A stretch of 64,000 nt of DNA from Pseudeuparius sepicola (GCA_963920635.1 OY987299.1:29714901-29778900), one strand, 5' to 3'. Numbered from the stretch's first letter, positions 11,501 to 21,080 are shown. Translations and numbers: made by a program. Notes: generated by a model not told the origin, from the letters alone.

Positions 11501-14500
11501 TTCTAAAATGCACCCCCTCCGAGCTACAGCCATCCTAAGTTGCGCGAAAAAAATCGATTATGTTGAACTGTGACTACAGTTGCTCATCAAATTTCGTGAA
11601 AATTCACACACCCATGTTACTCCATTTTTTGCGTCAAAAATTACGTGAATCTAATTTTGGAGGGGATTGAGGGGGGTTTACACTTTTGGTGGCCGAAATT
11701 TTATGTTGCTGCCCATAAATCTTAAAATTAAACAACAAAGTCTGTCAGTCATGAAAAAATCTAAAATTTTGATTTCTTGCATTTTTTGGATACAATTAAC
11801 CGTTTTTGAGAAAATCGCTGGGTAAGGAAAGGGGAGCATTATCAAAATACCAAACGAAAAAGAAAAAGTAGTAGGCTGTGACTCTTTTTTGTTTCTGTTC
11901 GGTCGTTGGGGAGCCGGCGATTAGGAAATTTTATTGCGTACAACCTTCGAGCATCAAGTGCGTTACCATCAGCCAGACCATAAACAAAATGGATGTCAGC
12001 GAGATATTCCAATGAATATGGTTCATTTTCCACTTTTGTGTTTAATAATAAAAATATAGTTTAAAAAAACTTAAAAGACAAGCTTTAATAGCAAACCGAA
12101 CTAAAAAGTAAAAAATAATAATAGCAAACCGAATTTTATTGTAAAAAAGAAGCGTGGGTGCTTTTTACTATATTTTATGATAACTCTACTTTTATCAATA
12201 GCTACTAATGAAATATTTATAACAATTGATATGATGTATCCCACGTTTCTTTTTTACAATAAAATTCGGGTTGCTATTACCTATTATTTTTTATTTTTTA
12301 GTTCGGTTTGCAATTAAAACGTGTTTTTTCAGTTTTTTTAAACTATATTTTTAACAATAAGACTAAAAAAGCGGCAGGCGTATTATAATACGCCTGAAAT
12401 TATCATTCTTCTCACCCTGTATGAGATTGGATTGGGTGAATTTCTGTAAAAATTTACGTTGTGGAAAAAGAGGTGACTAGCGGAACCTAGCGACTGCTGT
12501 GACTAGCGGAACCTCGTGACTGCTTCAACCAAGGATGATCCTGGTGAGGACATCAGGACAAAGTTGTCAAATTATTGTATTGACATCAGTTCTTAATGCC
12601 TATGCAAATATTCAATTTAATCAGACGTCTTGGAGGTGGTTAAAATTACGTTGCAAGATTTCGTTTATACAGACCAAGCTAATAAAAGCGTGTTAAAGAG
12701 AAAAACACGATGAGACTATAAAACCCGAATTTTCAACTAAATCTAAATGTCAACAATGACAAACGCTATGTAATTTATATGACACAAAACGTCAAAGAAG
12801 TTAATAAACAGAAACAAAAAAGCAGTCACAGCCTACTCTTTTTTTCGTTTGGTATTTTGATAAAACAAAAAAGCAGTCACAGCCTACTCTTTTTTTCGTT
12901 TGGTATTTTGATAATGCTCCCCATGCTCCCCCTTCCTTACCCAGCGATTTTCTCAAAAACGGTTAATTGTATCAAAAAAATGCAAGAGATCAACATTTTA
13001 GATTTTTTCATGACTGACTAGACGGTGTTATTTAATTATTAGATTTATCGGCAGCAACCTCGGCAGCAACATAAAATTTCGTCCATCAAATTTGTAAACC
13101 CCCCTCAATCCCCCCCAAAATTAGATTCACGTCACGCTAAAGTAATATGGGCCTGTGTATTTTCACGAAATTTGATGAGCAACTGTAGTCACAGTTCAAC
13201 ATGATCGATATTTTTCGCGCAACTTAGGATGGCTGTAGCTCGGAGGAGGTGCATTTTAGAACACATGTTTATAGGAAAAAAAAATTTGTTCGCCTCAAAA
13301 ATACGCCCTTAAAATCCTTGTACTTAGTGAATTTTGAAACTCCCTGTATAACTTCTGTAATTACCGAGGTAATTACCTATACAGTGTGGTCATTTTAGTG
13401 TGAAACATATGGGATTTTTTGTATTAATTGCCCAACCAAAATACAAATATTACCGAAAGTTGGTGCATGTTCCATAATCATATTAGGTGCACTTAGAATG
13501 GTTGCAAGTCAAACAACATACAGGGTAGGTGAAAAAGTATAAAAATTGTTCAAGAGTAAAGTACCCTTATTAAGAAAAGTTGTTTAGAATTAAAAGTTAT
13601 GTCTAAATACCAAAACATGGCCTCATAAGAAAAATTTTTTTTTTTGAAAAACAATAATTTACCAATTTTTTTAATTATTATTTACCCTAAACACTTACAT
13701 AAATTAATCAAAATTAAATCAATTTCGCCTAACTTCGTTCAAAATCAAGCATATTTGTAAAATTAACTTAGATTTTAATTTTTTAGAAAATCACAGATTT
13801 CATATTATTTGTTGCAACGATATTAAACACAACTCAAAAATTTCGCAAAAATTATTTTTAACGAGGTAAAATATTAGTAGGTAATGATAATGTGCATATT
13901 ATAAAACTCTCATTTGTCTTTTTTTTTTCATGGGTACCTATCCGCGACAATTTTAGTAGGATTTCATGTTTGTCAATTAATTTGTACAGTTTCTTAATAA
14001 ACATAAATAAACAAAAAATCACTTTAAATGAGAGTTTTTTAATATGCACATTATCATTACTAATGTTTTACCTTGTTAAAAATAATTTTTGCGAAATTTT
14101 AAAGTTCTGTTTCATATCGTTGCAACAAGTGAAGTTTGTGATAACCTAAAAAAATAAAAATCTAAGTTAATTTTACAAATATGTTTGATTTTGAACGAAG
14201 TTAAGCGAAATTGATTTAATTTTGATTAATTTATGAGAGTGTTTAGCGTGAATATTAAAAAAAATGGGAAATTATTAATGTTTTTTTAAAAAAATATATA
14301 TTCCTTTCTTAGGAGGCCATGTTTTGGTATTTGAGTATAACTTTTAATTCTAAACAACTTTTCTTAATAACATTTTGCTGAATTTTCTGAAATAAGGGTG
14401 TTTTATTCTTGAATTTTTTTTATACTTTTTGACCTACCCTGTATGCTGTTTGACTTGCAACCATTCTAACCTGATTATCGAACATGCACCAACTTTCGGC

Positions 14501-16432
14501 AATATTTGTATTTTGGTGGTGCAATTAATAAAAAAAATCCCCTATGTTGCACACTTAAATGACCACACTGTATACAATAAAAAAACAATTATTTTTTATG
14601 TAAAATCGTTCTTTTTTCGCTGACTGATGGGCGTTGTCCCACAAAATGGTTGGCTGGCCATTTTGTTTATGATTAATATAACAATAATTTACCCCTATAA
14701 TAATTTTGAAGTTTAGTAATATTTTTTGTACATACATTGGGGCTGATTGACCAGCCCCACATTCAACTGACTGACTGACATACAGGGTGTTGCTAAATTA
14801 TGGTACCATAGAGCAGCAGCTGCATATATTTTGGGTCAAATATTACGATTGAGCCTAACAACTACCGGTCGCATCTCAATAGTTACTGAGATACAGAAGT
14901 TCTTTTTTTAAAATTGAATTATGGCTACATCTCCCAAAATAATTAAGCTTCCAACTGATATTTGTCATTTTTGTGTTTTTGGGGCCCCACTTGTGCTGTT
15001 TTTTGATTGTGCTTTTACTTGCAACTTTTTTGAGGTTACCTTTTTAGCCTTGCAGGTTTTAGGGCACATTTTCATTTTTCAACAAAATTGTATACATCTT
15101 ACATAACGATAAAATCAACCGTTTGCGTTGAAATTGGCAAAACGTGCACCTGAATGTGGGGGGGGGGAACTCAGAGGGTGGCAAATTATAGGGGCTGCAT
15201 TATCTCGCCCGGACCGGTCGTCTAGTCACTTGTGCCGAATATTAGCGCCAGCGACCGAAAACAAAGTTTTTACTGACACTTTTCTCGGATAGGGGGGCGT
15301 GGGGGAAACCCAGAGGGTGGCAAATTATAACGGCGGCACTTTCTCGCCCGGACCGGTCTTCTAGTCACTCGTGCTGAATATTAGCGCCAGCGACCAAAAA
15401 CAAAGTTTTTACGGCCACTTTTCTCGGATAGGGGGGGGTGGGGGGAACCCCTGGGGGAACCCAGAGGGTGGCAAACTATAGGGGCTGTATTATCTTGCCC
15501 GGACCGGTCATCTAGTCACTTGTGTCGAATATTAGCGCCAGCGACCAAAAAACAAAGTTTTTAAGTTTCATTTCCCTATTTGGGGGTCTGGGGAGGAAGG
15601 CCGGGGGTGGCAAATTGTTTAGACGCCACTATCTTGTCCGGAAATATTGTGGCCGGCAACCAAAGGATAAAGTTTTGACAGCGACTTTTTTTTAAGTATG
15701 AATCGCCTAGTAGGTAGGTAATTATTTTATACTTTTTAGTCCGTTTTAAAAACGCGGTAGGAATATTAAAAGAAATGTTTAAGTAAGTAATTATTTTCTG
15801 CTTTTTAGTCTTGTGTGGTTATGCGTGTGTGTGTGAAATTTTGCAATTGATTTTAAACATCTTGATCAGCTATGTTTAAAGTTTCAAGTCTCTAGGTCAT
15901 CGGGAAGTTAGCTTAAAATCGTTTGTAAAATTTGTACCGAACAGACAGACAGAAAGTGTTAAAAACGGAATACCTACCATAACATAGAGCATAGGGCACA
16001 TGTTCATATGGAAAAAACATAGGTACCTACTTAATGCTTTCTGCTTTCTTCCGGATGGTATCGTAACTTCTATTTTTTGAGCTAACACATCAGACTTTGC
16101 TGCTAATTTTCATTTATATTGTTTCTGTTTCCGACAATAAGACTCAGAAAAGTTTTTATTGCTATGGCAAAAAGCATGAGTCGAAGACAAGTTCCTTGTT
16201 TCCCCAACAGCAACAAAAGCATGAGTGCAAGGTGCGAGGACAAATTATCCATTATTCCATTGGGTTGATTTCAAAAATAGTGAATAAACTTACCGTTTTT
16301 CGCTAAAATTTTCGCTGAATATACGCAACCATTCTTATACTTCACACTGCATTGTTCACCTTTTTGTACGACGATTCGCCGCTGATGACATATGAAAAGC
16401 TGGCTGTTGCCAAACTCCAACAAAAAAAACAT
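2275..16432 (-). CDS. Six-exon zinc-finger / Crypton-like tyrosine recombinase gene with Myb/SANT-like C-terminus
   Basis: Exons on the minus strand are 16294-16432, 6607-9309, 6477-6545, 6023-6091, 5886-5957 and 2275-2504. Every junction is GT-AG and phase 1; the total is 3282 nt, or 1093 residues plus TAG. Domains in order are: residues 1-46 resembling the start of insect BEN-type proteins (VQKGEQCSVKYKNG); an acidic region with degenerate repeats (IECM, ENDxN); a basic signal near 365-375 (KAKKRKR); a C2H2 finger (Cys405, Cys408, His418, His423); a C2HC knuckle (Cys488, Cys491, His502 or His503, Cys507); a tyrosine recombinase domain with RRRAGE (about 752-754), Lys799, Arg874 (TKLRKH), His900 and Tyr909 (GHSEKIHMRHY); tandem 23-residue exons; and a RWTxxE Myb/SANT-like end. 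The His that usually precedes the second Arg is Thr here. Nuclear DNA binding and strand exchange are inferred from family. It may be a Crypton or a domesticated derivative. The exon chain is my reconstruction, without transcript evidence. Confidence 0.72.
2604..3342 (+). mobile_element. P-like non-autonomous element with inverted ends and a THAP exon
   Basis: Inverted ends of about 45 bp (TCCTTAGAGTATGGAAGGTTG at 2604, its complement ending at 3342) enclose a THAP-type exon. A GTTTGGTGCGGTTTTG segment recurs directly at about 2700 and 3264. THAP domains open P-element transposases, so a P-superfamily origin is likely. I could not find a clear 8 bp target duplication. It lies in intron 5 of the recombinase-like gene on the opposite strand. 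Confidence 0.5.
2795..2864 (+). pseudogene. THAP zinc-finger first exon (remnant)
   Basis: The ATG at 2795 opens MVKCVAFGCKSDWRKKERG, the N-terminal pattern of a THAP domain with its first Cys pair, followed by a GTAAAT donor at 2865. A possible second exon after an ACTGTAG acceptor near 2930 gives VLFFRM, similar to the THAP FFRFP segment, but stops within a few codons. I read it as a decayed fragment rather than a working gene. Confidence 0.5.
3918..5157. repeat. Foldback element TACCGGGTGATCC / GGATCACTCTGTA
   Basis: Arms of about 60 bp (TACCGGGTGATCCAAACAAG at 3918 against 5157 leftward) share a CCCCCCTCTAACTTTTTTATTT core. The element carries another foldback in its interior and no coding sequence. 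Confidence 0.65.
4357..4730. repeat. Nested foldback TACAGGGTATTGTTCTCT
   Basis: Inverted arms of about 70 bp (TACAGGGTATTGTTCTCTCGG at 4357; its near complement ends at 4730) lie inside the 3918-5157 element. TA borders are visible on both sides. Confidence 0.7.
5351..5401 (+). repeat. Two-copy 28-bp tandem repeat
   Basis: TATCGTCAAAATATTATTAC is repeated head to tail with a 28 bp period at 5351 and 5379. It looks like a simple local duplication. Confidence 0.8.
5886..5957 (-). CDS. Exon 5: basic linker exon
   Basis: This 72 nt exon has a TATAG acceptor at 5958-5959 and a GTAAGT donor at 5885-5880. It encodes a linker ending TSPTVKPRKRS, a likely second nuclear signal. If the donor is not used, translation stops at TAA 5880-5878 after two more residues, giving a shorter isoform without the SANT-like end. 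Confidence 0.6.
6023..6545 (-). CDS. Exons 3 and 4: tandem homologous 69-nt exons
   Basis: Exon 3 (6477-6545) and exon 4 (6023-6091) are each 69 nt, bounded by TTTTAG or TTTTCAG acceptors and GTATGT or GTATGC donors. Both are phase 1-1. The peptides LPSQDQNNYFIVANTSEEPQIL and RPSQQRENLTAINNNSGESEIL share PSQ, N, S, E and the closing IL. The 384 bp intron between them shows no further copy. They look like an exon duplication that can be included or skipped without shifting the frame. Confidence 0.65.
6607..9309 (-). CDS. Exon 2: zinc fingers and tyrosine recombinase core
   Basis: This 2703 nt open exon has a TTTTTGCAG acceptor at 9310 and a GTGAGT donor at 6606-6601. Its longest reading frame lacks a useful ATG near the 5' end (the frame upstream of 9262 uses TTG), so it needs an upstream exon. 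It encodes both zinc-binding motifs, the basic nuclear signal and the whole recombinase catalytic domain, ending in an acidic tail (ESIDDDDEFDG). No internal stop or frameshift is visible over 901 codons, although the exon sits among decayed repeats. This suggests recent activity or selection. Confidence 0.85.
9679..10145. repeat. Foldback element ending CCACGTTTTTAAAACGG
   Basis: Arms of about 60 bp (9681-9739 and 10082-10145) pair through ACTAAAAAGTATAAAATAAT and GGGGCGCATGC. The approximately 340 bp loop carries no gene. Confidence 0.7.
10105..10480 (+). repeat. Dispersed repeat with TTTCAAGTCTCTAG motif, copy 1
   Basis: This stretch matches 15718-15962 in the same orientation: TTTTATACTTTTTAGT, TCTGCTTTTTAGT, and later GTTTCAAGTCTCTAG, TCATCGGGAAGTTAG and an ACAGACA run. 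The element class is not recognised. From 10480 to 11400 I see only AT-rich DNA without a supportable gene. Confidence 0.6.
11902..12033 (-). pseudogene. Mariner-like transposase helix-turn-helix fragment (DUF4817-like)
   Basis: An ATG at 12033 opens YSLEYLADIHFVYGLADGNA then ARRLYAIKFPNRRLPN. This parallels the start of the transposase at 41953 (YSNAELTDMVIMYG, then YRIRFPNRANMPN). The match stops near 11902 where repeat arm sequence begins. It is an N-terminal relic inside the 11.4-13.3 kb foldback and links that element to the DUF4817/DDE superfamily. Confidence 0.65.
12047..12357. repeat. Nested foldback with TTTTTAGTTCGGTTTGC arms
   Basis: Arms at 12047-12170 and 12236-12357 pair through AGCAAACCGAATTTTATTG and TTTAGTTCGGTTTG. 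The ends resemble the 9679-10145 element (CCCACGTTT plus TTTTTAGTTCG). Confidence 0.6.
12471..12521 (+). repeat. Two-copy 28-bp tandem repeat
   Basis: GTGACTAGCGGAACCT recurs at 12471 and 12499, followed by near-identical GACTGCT tails. Confidence 0.7.
12821..12922 (+). repeat. Two-copy 51-bp tandem duplication
   Basis: AGCAGTCACAGCCTACTC and the following CGTTTGGTATTTTGATAA segment occur twice with a 51 bp period in the right arm of the 11.4-13.3 kb foldback. The left arm has one copy (about 11836-11890, inverted), so the duplication is later than the palindrome. Confidence 0.75.
13380..14572. repeat. Foldback TACAGTGTGGTCATTTTAG
   Basis: Outer arms of about 130-140 bp (13380-13518 and 14444-14572) pair closely. 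They surround a second complete palindrome, so the original element was probably only about 270 bp. No coding capacity; small open frames here are mirror images of the palindrome. Confidence 0.8.
13519..14443. repeat. Nested 0.9-kb foldback TACAGGGTAGGTGAAAAAG
   Basis: Arms of more than 400 bp pair through CCAAAACATGGCCTC and TTTAGAATTAAAAGTTATG. It sits almost exactly in the loop of the 13380-14572 element. Confidence 0.8.
15168..15700 (+). repeat. GC-rich minisatellite, four degenerate units
   Basis: Units begin near 15172, 15311, 15472 and 15601 (periods about 139, 161 and 130). Each holds CAGAGGGTGGCAAA, CGCCCGGACCGGTC, CTAGTCACT and ATTAGCGCCAGCGACC, with a G-run of 7-9 between units. 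The last unit is the most diverged. It is far richer in GC than its surroundings. A lone TACAGGGTGTTGCTAAATTA end lies just upstream at about 14782. Confidence 0.8.
15718..15962 (+). repeat. Dispersed repeat with TTTCAAGTCTCTAG motif, copy 2
   Basis: Same order of motifs as 10105-10480, ending in ACAGACAGACAG. No coding sequence. DNA from 15962 to 16290 shows no supportable gene. Confidence 0.6.
16294..16432 (-). CDS. Exon 1 (start exon) of the recombinase-like gene
   Basis: ATG at 16432-16430 opens 46 codons plus one base, followed by a consensus GTAAGT donor at 16293-16288. The peptide begins MFFLLEFGNSQLF and contains KGEQCSVKYKNGCVYSAKIL, which resembles the N-terminal module of many insect BEN-domain and orphan proteins. 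The leftover G joins AA at 9309 to give Glu and runs in frame into ENYTFLEHEKRAFEKKL, a helical charged stretch that usually follows such modules. The 7 kb intron is filled with repeats. Confidence 0.6.
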
Positions 16433-16560
16433 TGCACCGAACGCCGAACGCAAATAAACTAGGTAGGACACCGATTATTACAATTTCTTGCGATCGACTG
16501 AATACGCAAAAACATTGCACAAGAGGCGGCACTATCCCCGCCTACTCCCACCACGCATAC
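16433..16560 (-). promoter_or_regulatory. Likely core promoter of the recombinase-like gene
   Basis: Reading leftward, a GC-rich stretch (AGGCGGGG near 16533-16540) precedes an arthropod initiator TCAGT at 16501-16497, about 65 bases before the ATG at 16432. No TATA box is obvious. Placement relative to exon 1 is the main support. Confidence 0.4.
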
Positions 16561-16575
16561 CACGGGCGCTACCTA

Positions 16576-17266
16576 TACAGGGTGATTGTTGACGGAGGGC
16601 CACTTGGAAATATCTGGACAAAGAGGTCCCGAAAAAGTTTCTTAATGATATCTGTGGTCAAAACTGATTATATTGCTTTAAGCCTATCAGAATTTGGAAA
16701 TACACAGCGGTTTAGTGGGTGCTCTTATAGCAGGAGTCAAAAAGTTTCCTATTTTATTTTATGCACTTTCAATCGATATATTACAAGCGCTACATATCCC
16801 TTGAGCTAGCCTGATTTATTTATTTTTTTGAGAAAAAAGAAAATATAGAAGGCTTGGCAAAATTCTTTGAAAAAGGCTTTGAAAGTTCGGTTAAATAAAC
16901 TACAGTTATCGATTTAGTTAATTCCACAATACAACACTATACATACTGATACTATACATTGCACATTTTTAAATTTGCTGCGAGTATTCTGCACCTCGCA
17001 CATTTTGTAGTAAGTATGCATTTGAAAACAATAGCAAGCAGCTTCTGTAGGTCAAACAATTTGAAGAAGAAATTTCGACAATATTCCGGTTTTCAAAAAT
17101 ACCTTTCTCCGAAGATAGGCTTTGGATCTCGAATGTGTTTTTACATAAAGCTAGCCCACCAAAAAGGCTTCTGTTTTCAAATAGAGTTTTCCGAAAAATG
17201 CATATTTGGCAAGATTGCAAGATATTTCCAAGATTTCCAAGAAGCCCTCCGTCAATAGACACGGTC
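16576..17266. repeat. Decayed foldback TACAGGGTGATTGTTGACGGAGGG
   Basis: TTGACGGAGGGCCACTTGGAAAT near 16589 pairs with GCCCTCCGTCAA near 17243. The outer right terminus is eroded. Its position just upstream of the recombinase-like gene could affect that promoter. Confidence 0.5.
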
Positions 17267-17440
17267 CGTTTCGTCAATAAATTATTGGTGAAAGAGTTCG
17301 GTTTTTATTTATATTTAGTTATTTTGGATAATGCATCTCTCAGTCAAAAAACACCAATCACATTTAGCTAACGCCACTTTGTCATTTGTTTCAACCAGTT
17401 CTAAAAACTTTTAAAAAGGGATAATTTGAAATAATAAGGA

Positions 17441-17513
17441 TGTCCTCAAAGCTGCCATTTGATCAAATGTGTAGGTATAGACTGTATAGTTCAATTGGCA
17501 GTTTCGAAGATGT
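17441..17513. repeat. Short hairpin bounded by TGTCCTCAAAGCTGCCA
   Basis: TGTCCTCAAAGCTGCCA at 17441 faces TGGCAGTTTCGAAGATG at 17496, leaving a loop of about 40 bases. It is one of a dispersed set of such boxes in 17.4-21.1 kb. Confidence 0.55.
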
Positions 17514-17529
17514 GGCCCGAAGATCACCT

Positions 17530-17710
17530 AGTCCGGCAACATTGGCGCTGATGCAGACGTGCCGGAGACCAGGACAGCAGAGCAGGGCCGACAAAGGCAC
17601 CGCCGCTTATTTGATGCTGCCGCACAGTGGGGCCGAGAGGGACCAACAAAGGCACCGCCTTTCTTTCGATGCTGCCGCCATTGCGACGTTGCCGGATCTT
17701 TTTTAGAGCG
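17530..17710 (+). repeat. GC-rich local repeat
   Basis: GACAAAGGCACCGCCGC and CAACAAAGGCACCGCCTTTC, each followed by GATGCTGCCGC, recur at about a 60 bp spacing. No gene is recognised. The stretch from 17710 to 18990 has no supportable gene and holds one TGGCAGTTTTGAGGACA box at 18496. Confidence 0.45.
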
Positions 17711-18989
17711 TTGAAAGGGAAGGCGGCTACAATATTCTACCCAATTAATCAACAAATTTGCAAATGTTAAGGCTAACCGAGACTTGTCAATTCACCAAAT
17801 TACTCCACAAGTATTTCAAAACGTACGAGAAAAAATTGAATACAATATTTACTATATATCACTGGGTGGTAGCTATTTTCAGCATTTAGTGAATGTGAAT
17901 AGAACGATTGGTTCTTTTTTATAGATTTTTTTGGTAATTTTTAGAATGGTTCATGGGAGACAAAAACTAGCGACGGTCGTTTAATGAAATACATTAGTAA
18001 GGGCGAGAAAAATTCCGGAACGGGTATCTTAATACGTATTTTCTTTGGTGGCCATCAATCGGAAAGATTGCGTGCATAAGGAAAAGAAATGGAAAATAAA
18101 ATAATATAATAAGATAAAACAATAAATATTATTTATTCATAAAGTGTATTTTTATCGATTTACGACAAAAGTGCATTTTTGTGTAACATTGATCAGGAAA
18201 TCTTCTAATAGTGTCTAAATTTCGATTACATCAGCTGCTTAGGAACTGAGGAAAACCTGTGTGTTCGAAGATCATTGGAAAAACAAAAAAAAATTCAACT
18301 TGATATACCTACCTACCCGAAATTTCAAGTTTAAACTCGAAATTTCGAGTAAAAAAATCGTTCGTTTTGGAGGTCAAAAGAAGCGATTTTTAAGACCTTT
18401 AAAAAAAGTTCAGGTGAACATCTCCAAAAATGGAAACGTTATGGATTTGTATACGTATAAAAGTAGACATATATGTTTAAATTTTACAGGAGCAATGGCA
18501 GTTTTGAGGACACTTTCAGTTGTCTTTGCAGGAGCAAATCCAGTTGAAAACATAATAAAAGATCACTTCATTTGACGGTTATTATTCTCAGATAATGACG
18601 TTTATTTTTGCAATTTTGGTGACGATTTATACATATACGGGTGCATAGTTTTTTACGTTTTCATAAATAAATTAGAAGGAGTTCCGGGTACTTATTGTAA
18701 ATACTTTGAAGTATATTTTGCATATGCATATTTGTAACAATCACAGCAGTGCCATTTTCATTACGAACAAATTTCATTCCAGACATTTTATAGGAAGTCA
18801 TCCTGAAGAGTTGTTTAAGATTTTAATAAAATTAAGTGAAGAGAATCTCTCGTAGGCGAAAACAGTGTTTATTGACATGCGGGTTTATTCATGAATGTCA
18901 AAACTTTTTTCTGTTAGATACCTGTCTAAGGACAGAAATTGTTTTTAATCTGAAGGAATTTTTTACAAAAAAATAGAGCATGTTGCCTC

Positions 18990-19080
18990 GGCCCTTAAAC
19001 AACACCCTCAGCCAAAAAGTGCACTTACGCATCTTGAAATGTAGATAGCTATTGCAGGAGCAATGGCAGTTTTGAGGACA
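18990..19080 (+). repeat. Repeat tail ending GGCAGTTTTGAGGACA, copy 1
   Basis: About 90 bp match 20400-20487: AAACAAC, CCTCAGCCAAAAAGTGCACTT, ACGCA, then CAGGAGCAATGGCAGTTTTG ending in GAGGACA. It looks like the terminus of an unclassified transposon. The intervals around it to 20900 contain no gene. Confidence 0.6.
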
Positions 19081-19683
19081 CCTAAAATATTTTATGTTGT
19101 ATGTCTACTAAAATGTATTTTCTTTGAATCGGTGGCAATCGGACAGAACTTTTGGATAAGGAAAAAATAGAAAATAAATTTCGATTTAGACGCTAAAGTG
19201 GTTGTTTTAGTCCACCCTACATTTTCAGCACGCTTGTTAGACTAAATTTAATATGACATAACAGGCGCAGCCATATTGCGAAATATTATTTGTTGCAATT
19301 TTATAGCCAGTGAGTAGTAAAAGCACACAGATACTAACTCATTTTTTAAGTATAAATAGATATTTACTGTCTTTTGAAAATAAAAATACAATGTATTTAT
19401 TACGCGCCCAAATAGCATGAGTTTTTTTACCCGCACGCTGTTTGACATTAACAATTTTCAGTGACAAATGATAGGACGATTTAAGGCATTTTCAGAGAAG
19501 CCGAGAATTCATGACACAAGGTATTTTTGATAATACTTGAACTGTGGGACAATACAGGAATCACGGGGTGGAAAAAATATCTATTCTAAACATTCACTTC
19601 GCCCAAGCTAATATTTTTTTTGCATTCCATAAACAACGTTTGATTATTATTATTTTACATATTATTTTTTTAAACATTCCCAA

Positions 19684-19750
19684 GGTTCCCAAAACTGCCA
19701 ATCTATCCTACTCGCACTACACTTTTTTGTCAACTGGCAGTTTTGAGAAC
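19684..19750. repeat. 67-bp hairpin of paired GGCAGTTTTGAGAACC boxes
   Basis: AAGGTTCCCAAAACTGCCA (19683) and TGGCAGTTTTGAGAACCTT (19735) are near-perfect complements around a loop of about 33 bases. This is the clearest minimal unit of the motif family. Confidence 0.65.
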
Positions 19751-20399
19751 CTTTTTATAAAAATGGCCACCTCATTATAGGCTATTTAAATGATTTTTAT
19801 GAATGATATATTATGTTGCATTGCATATTGAAGATTCGTTTATTTTGACGCGAGACTTTTTGCCAAGTCTGGAAGGGTGGGGTAATAGAAAAAATCACGG
19901 GACGGGAAAAATATTTATTACTATAGGGACGGTCATTTAAATAAGTATTTAATCGTACATATCTGAGAAAGTTTGGCTTGGAATTGGGTTTTCTTTTACT
20001 TTCTAAATTTACTAAGCACATAAGTTCAATCTAAAAGTACCGCGAAAAGGATTAATAATTATTGGAAACTAGAGAATACATCAAATATTATTATTATGCA
20101 GGGTGCAATTAAAATGCATGGCATATGTAGGTAATGGCGGATTCTACGTCGCAAATTGACAAAAAATTTCATATACTGTGCTAAAAGGCAATGAAAAAAT
20201 ATGGAATATTTTAAACTGCAGTAAAACGGCTTCAGCGATTTGATATACAGCCCTTGGTTTTAGTTTCATACAAACAGGTGGTGTGCATGCCATAGATTTT
20301 ATTCTAATAGACGAACGCACAGGGGTGTACTTGGACCCCAGCGTCAAATAAGAGTGGCGTATGGGAAAAATCGACAGAAAGTTAATGAACTCTCGGGAT

Positions 20400-20487
20400 A
20401 CTTTTCTTTAAACAACCTCCTCAGCCAAAAAAGTGCACTTACGCAATGTAAATCGCTATTACAGGAGCAATGGCAGTTTTGAGGACA
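20400..20487 (+). repeat. Repeat tail ending GGCAGTTTTGAGGACA, copy 2
   Basis: Near-identical to 18990-19080, in the same orientation and ending with the same GAGGACA. Confidence 0.6.
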
Positions 20488-20914
20488 CATTCTGAAAAGT
20501 TTTGTCGATTTTAAGATTGTACAGTCTTTTTAGCGCAGTTCAGGATCAATAAACTAAGGAAATAATAATCGTTGAGTGAAAGAATGTAATAAGAGGTACC
20601 TACACCCTCTGCCGAATCTCACCGCCAACAATCAAAGCTTGTCTAACAACAATAATATCATCTTCATTGTTCTTGGACCAGTTTATGTTGTTGGCGTTGA
20701 GATTTGACAGCAGTTTCGGCTCTTTATATTCCTTAAAATTAAACTCAAACATTTTTTTTTAGCATTTCATTATAAACAAAAAGTATATGTAGACTTATAA
20801 TCGGACAAACCTAACAAAGTTTGGCTTGGAATTGAGTTCTAATCATCCATATTCCAAATTATTTTTCAGTGGTGGGGGTGGGGGTAACCCAATTTCCCCT
20901 CTAGTGCTGTCTAA

Positions 20915-21080
20915 AAGGAACAGTGTTCTCAAAAGTGCCACAACATAAAAGATGTTGTTATGAGGACTGTCTCCAAATCTGCCTTTAGACATAATGGGCT
21001 TATGAGGACAGTCCTCACAACCGCCAAGTGTCCCCGCAAGCACCGTTGCACACCATAAATCGTCCTCAAAACTGCCACTA

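Larger units (their letters stand above)
11414..13348. mobile_element. 1.9-kb foldback derived from a mariner-like element
   Basis: TACAGGGTGTTTCAAAATTC at 11414 pairs with its complement ending at 13348. Arms of about 240 bp match closely through GAGCTACAGCCATCCTAAG and TTGATGAGCAACTGTAG, and weaker matches continue inward. It encloses a fragment of a transposase DNA-binding domain, a smaller foldback and a tandem duplication. TA borders fit mariner-type insertion. Confidence 0.75.

Noticed and set aside
15168..15700. Repeat array considered as a CRISPR
   Set aside because: Units are long, degenerate and adjacent without unique spacers, and the DNA is eukaryotic.
16380..16399. CTGATGA followed by GAAA, hammerhead-like
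   Set aside because: Lies antisense to exon 1 of the recombinase-like gene with no stem pairing; chance match.
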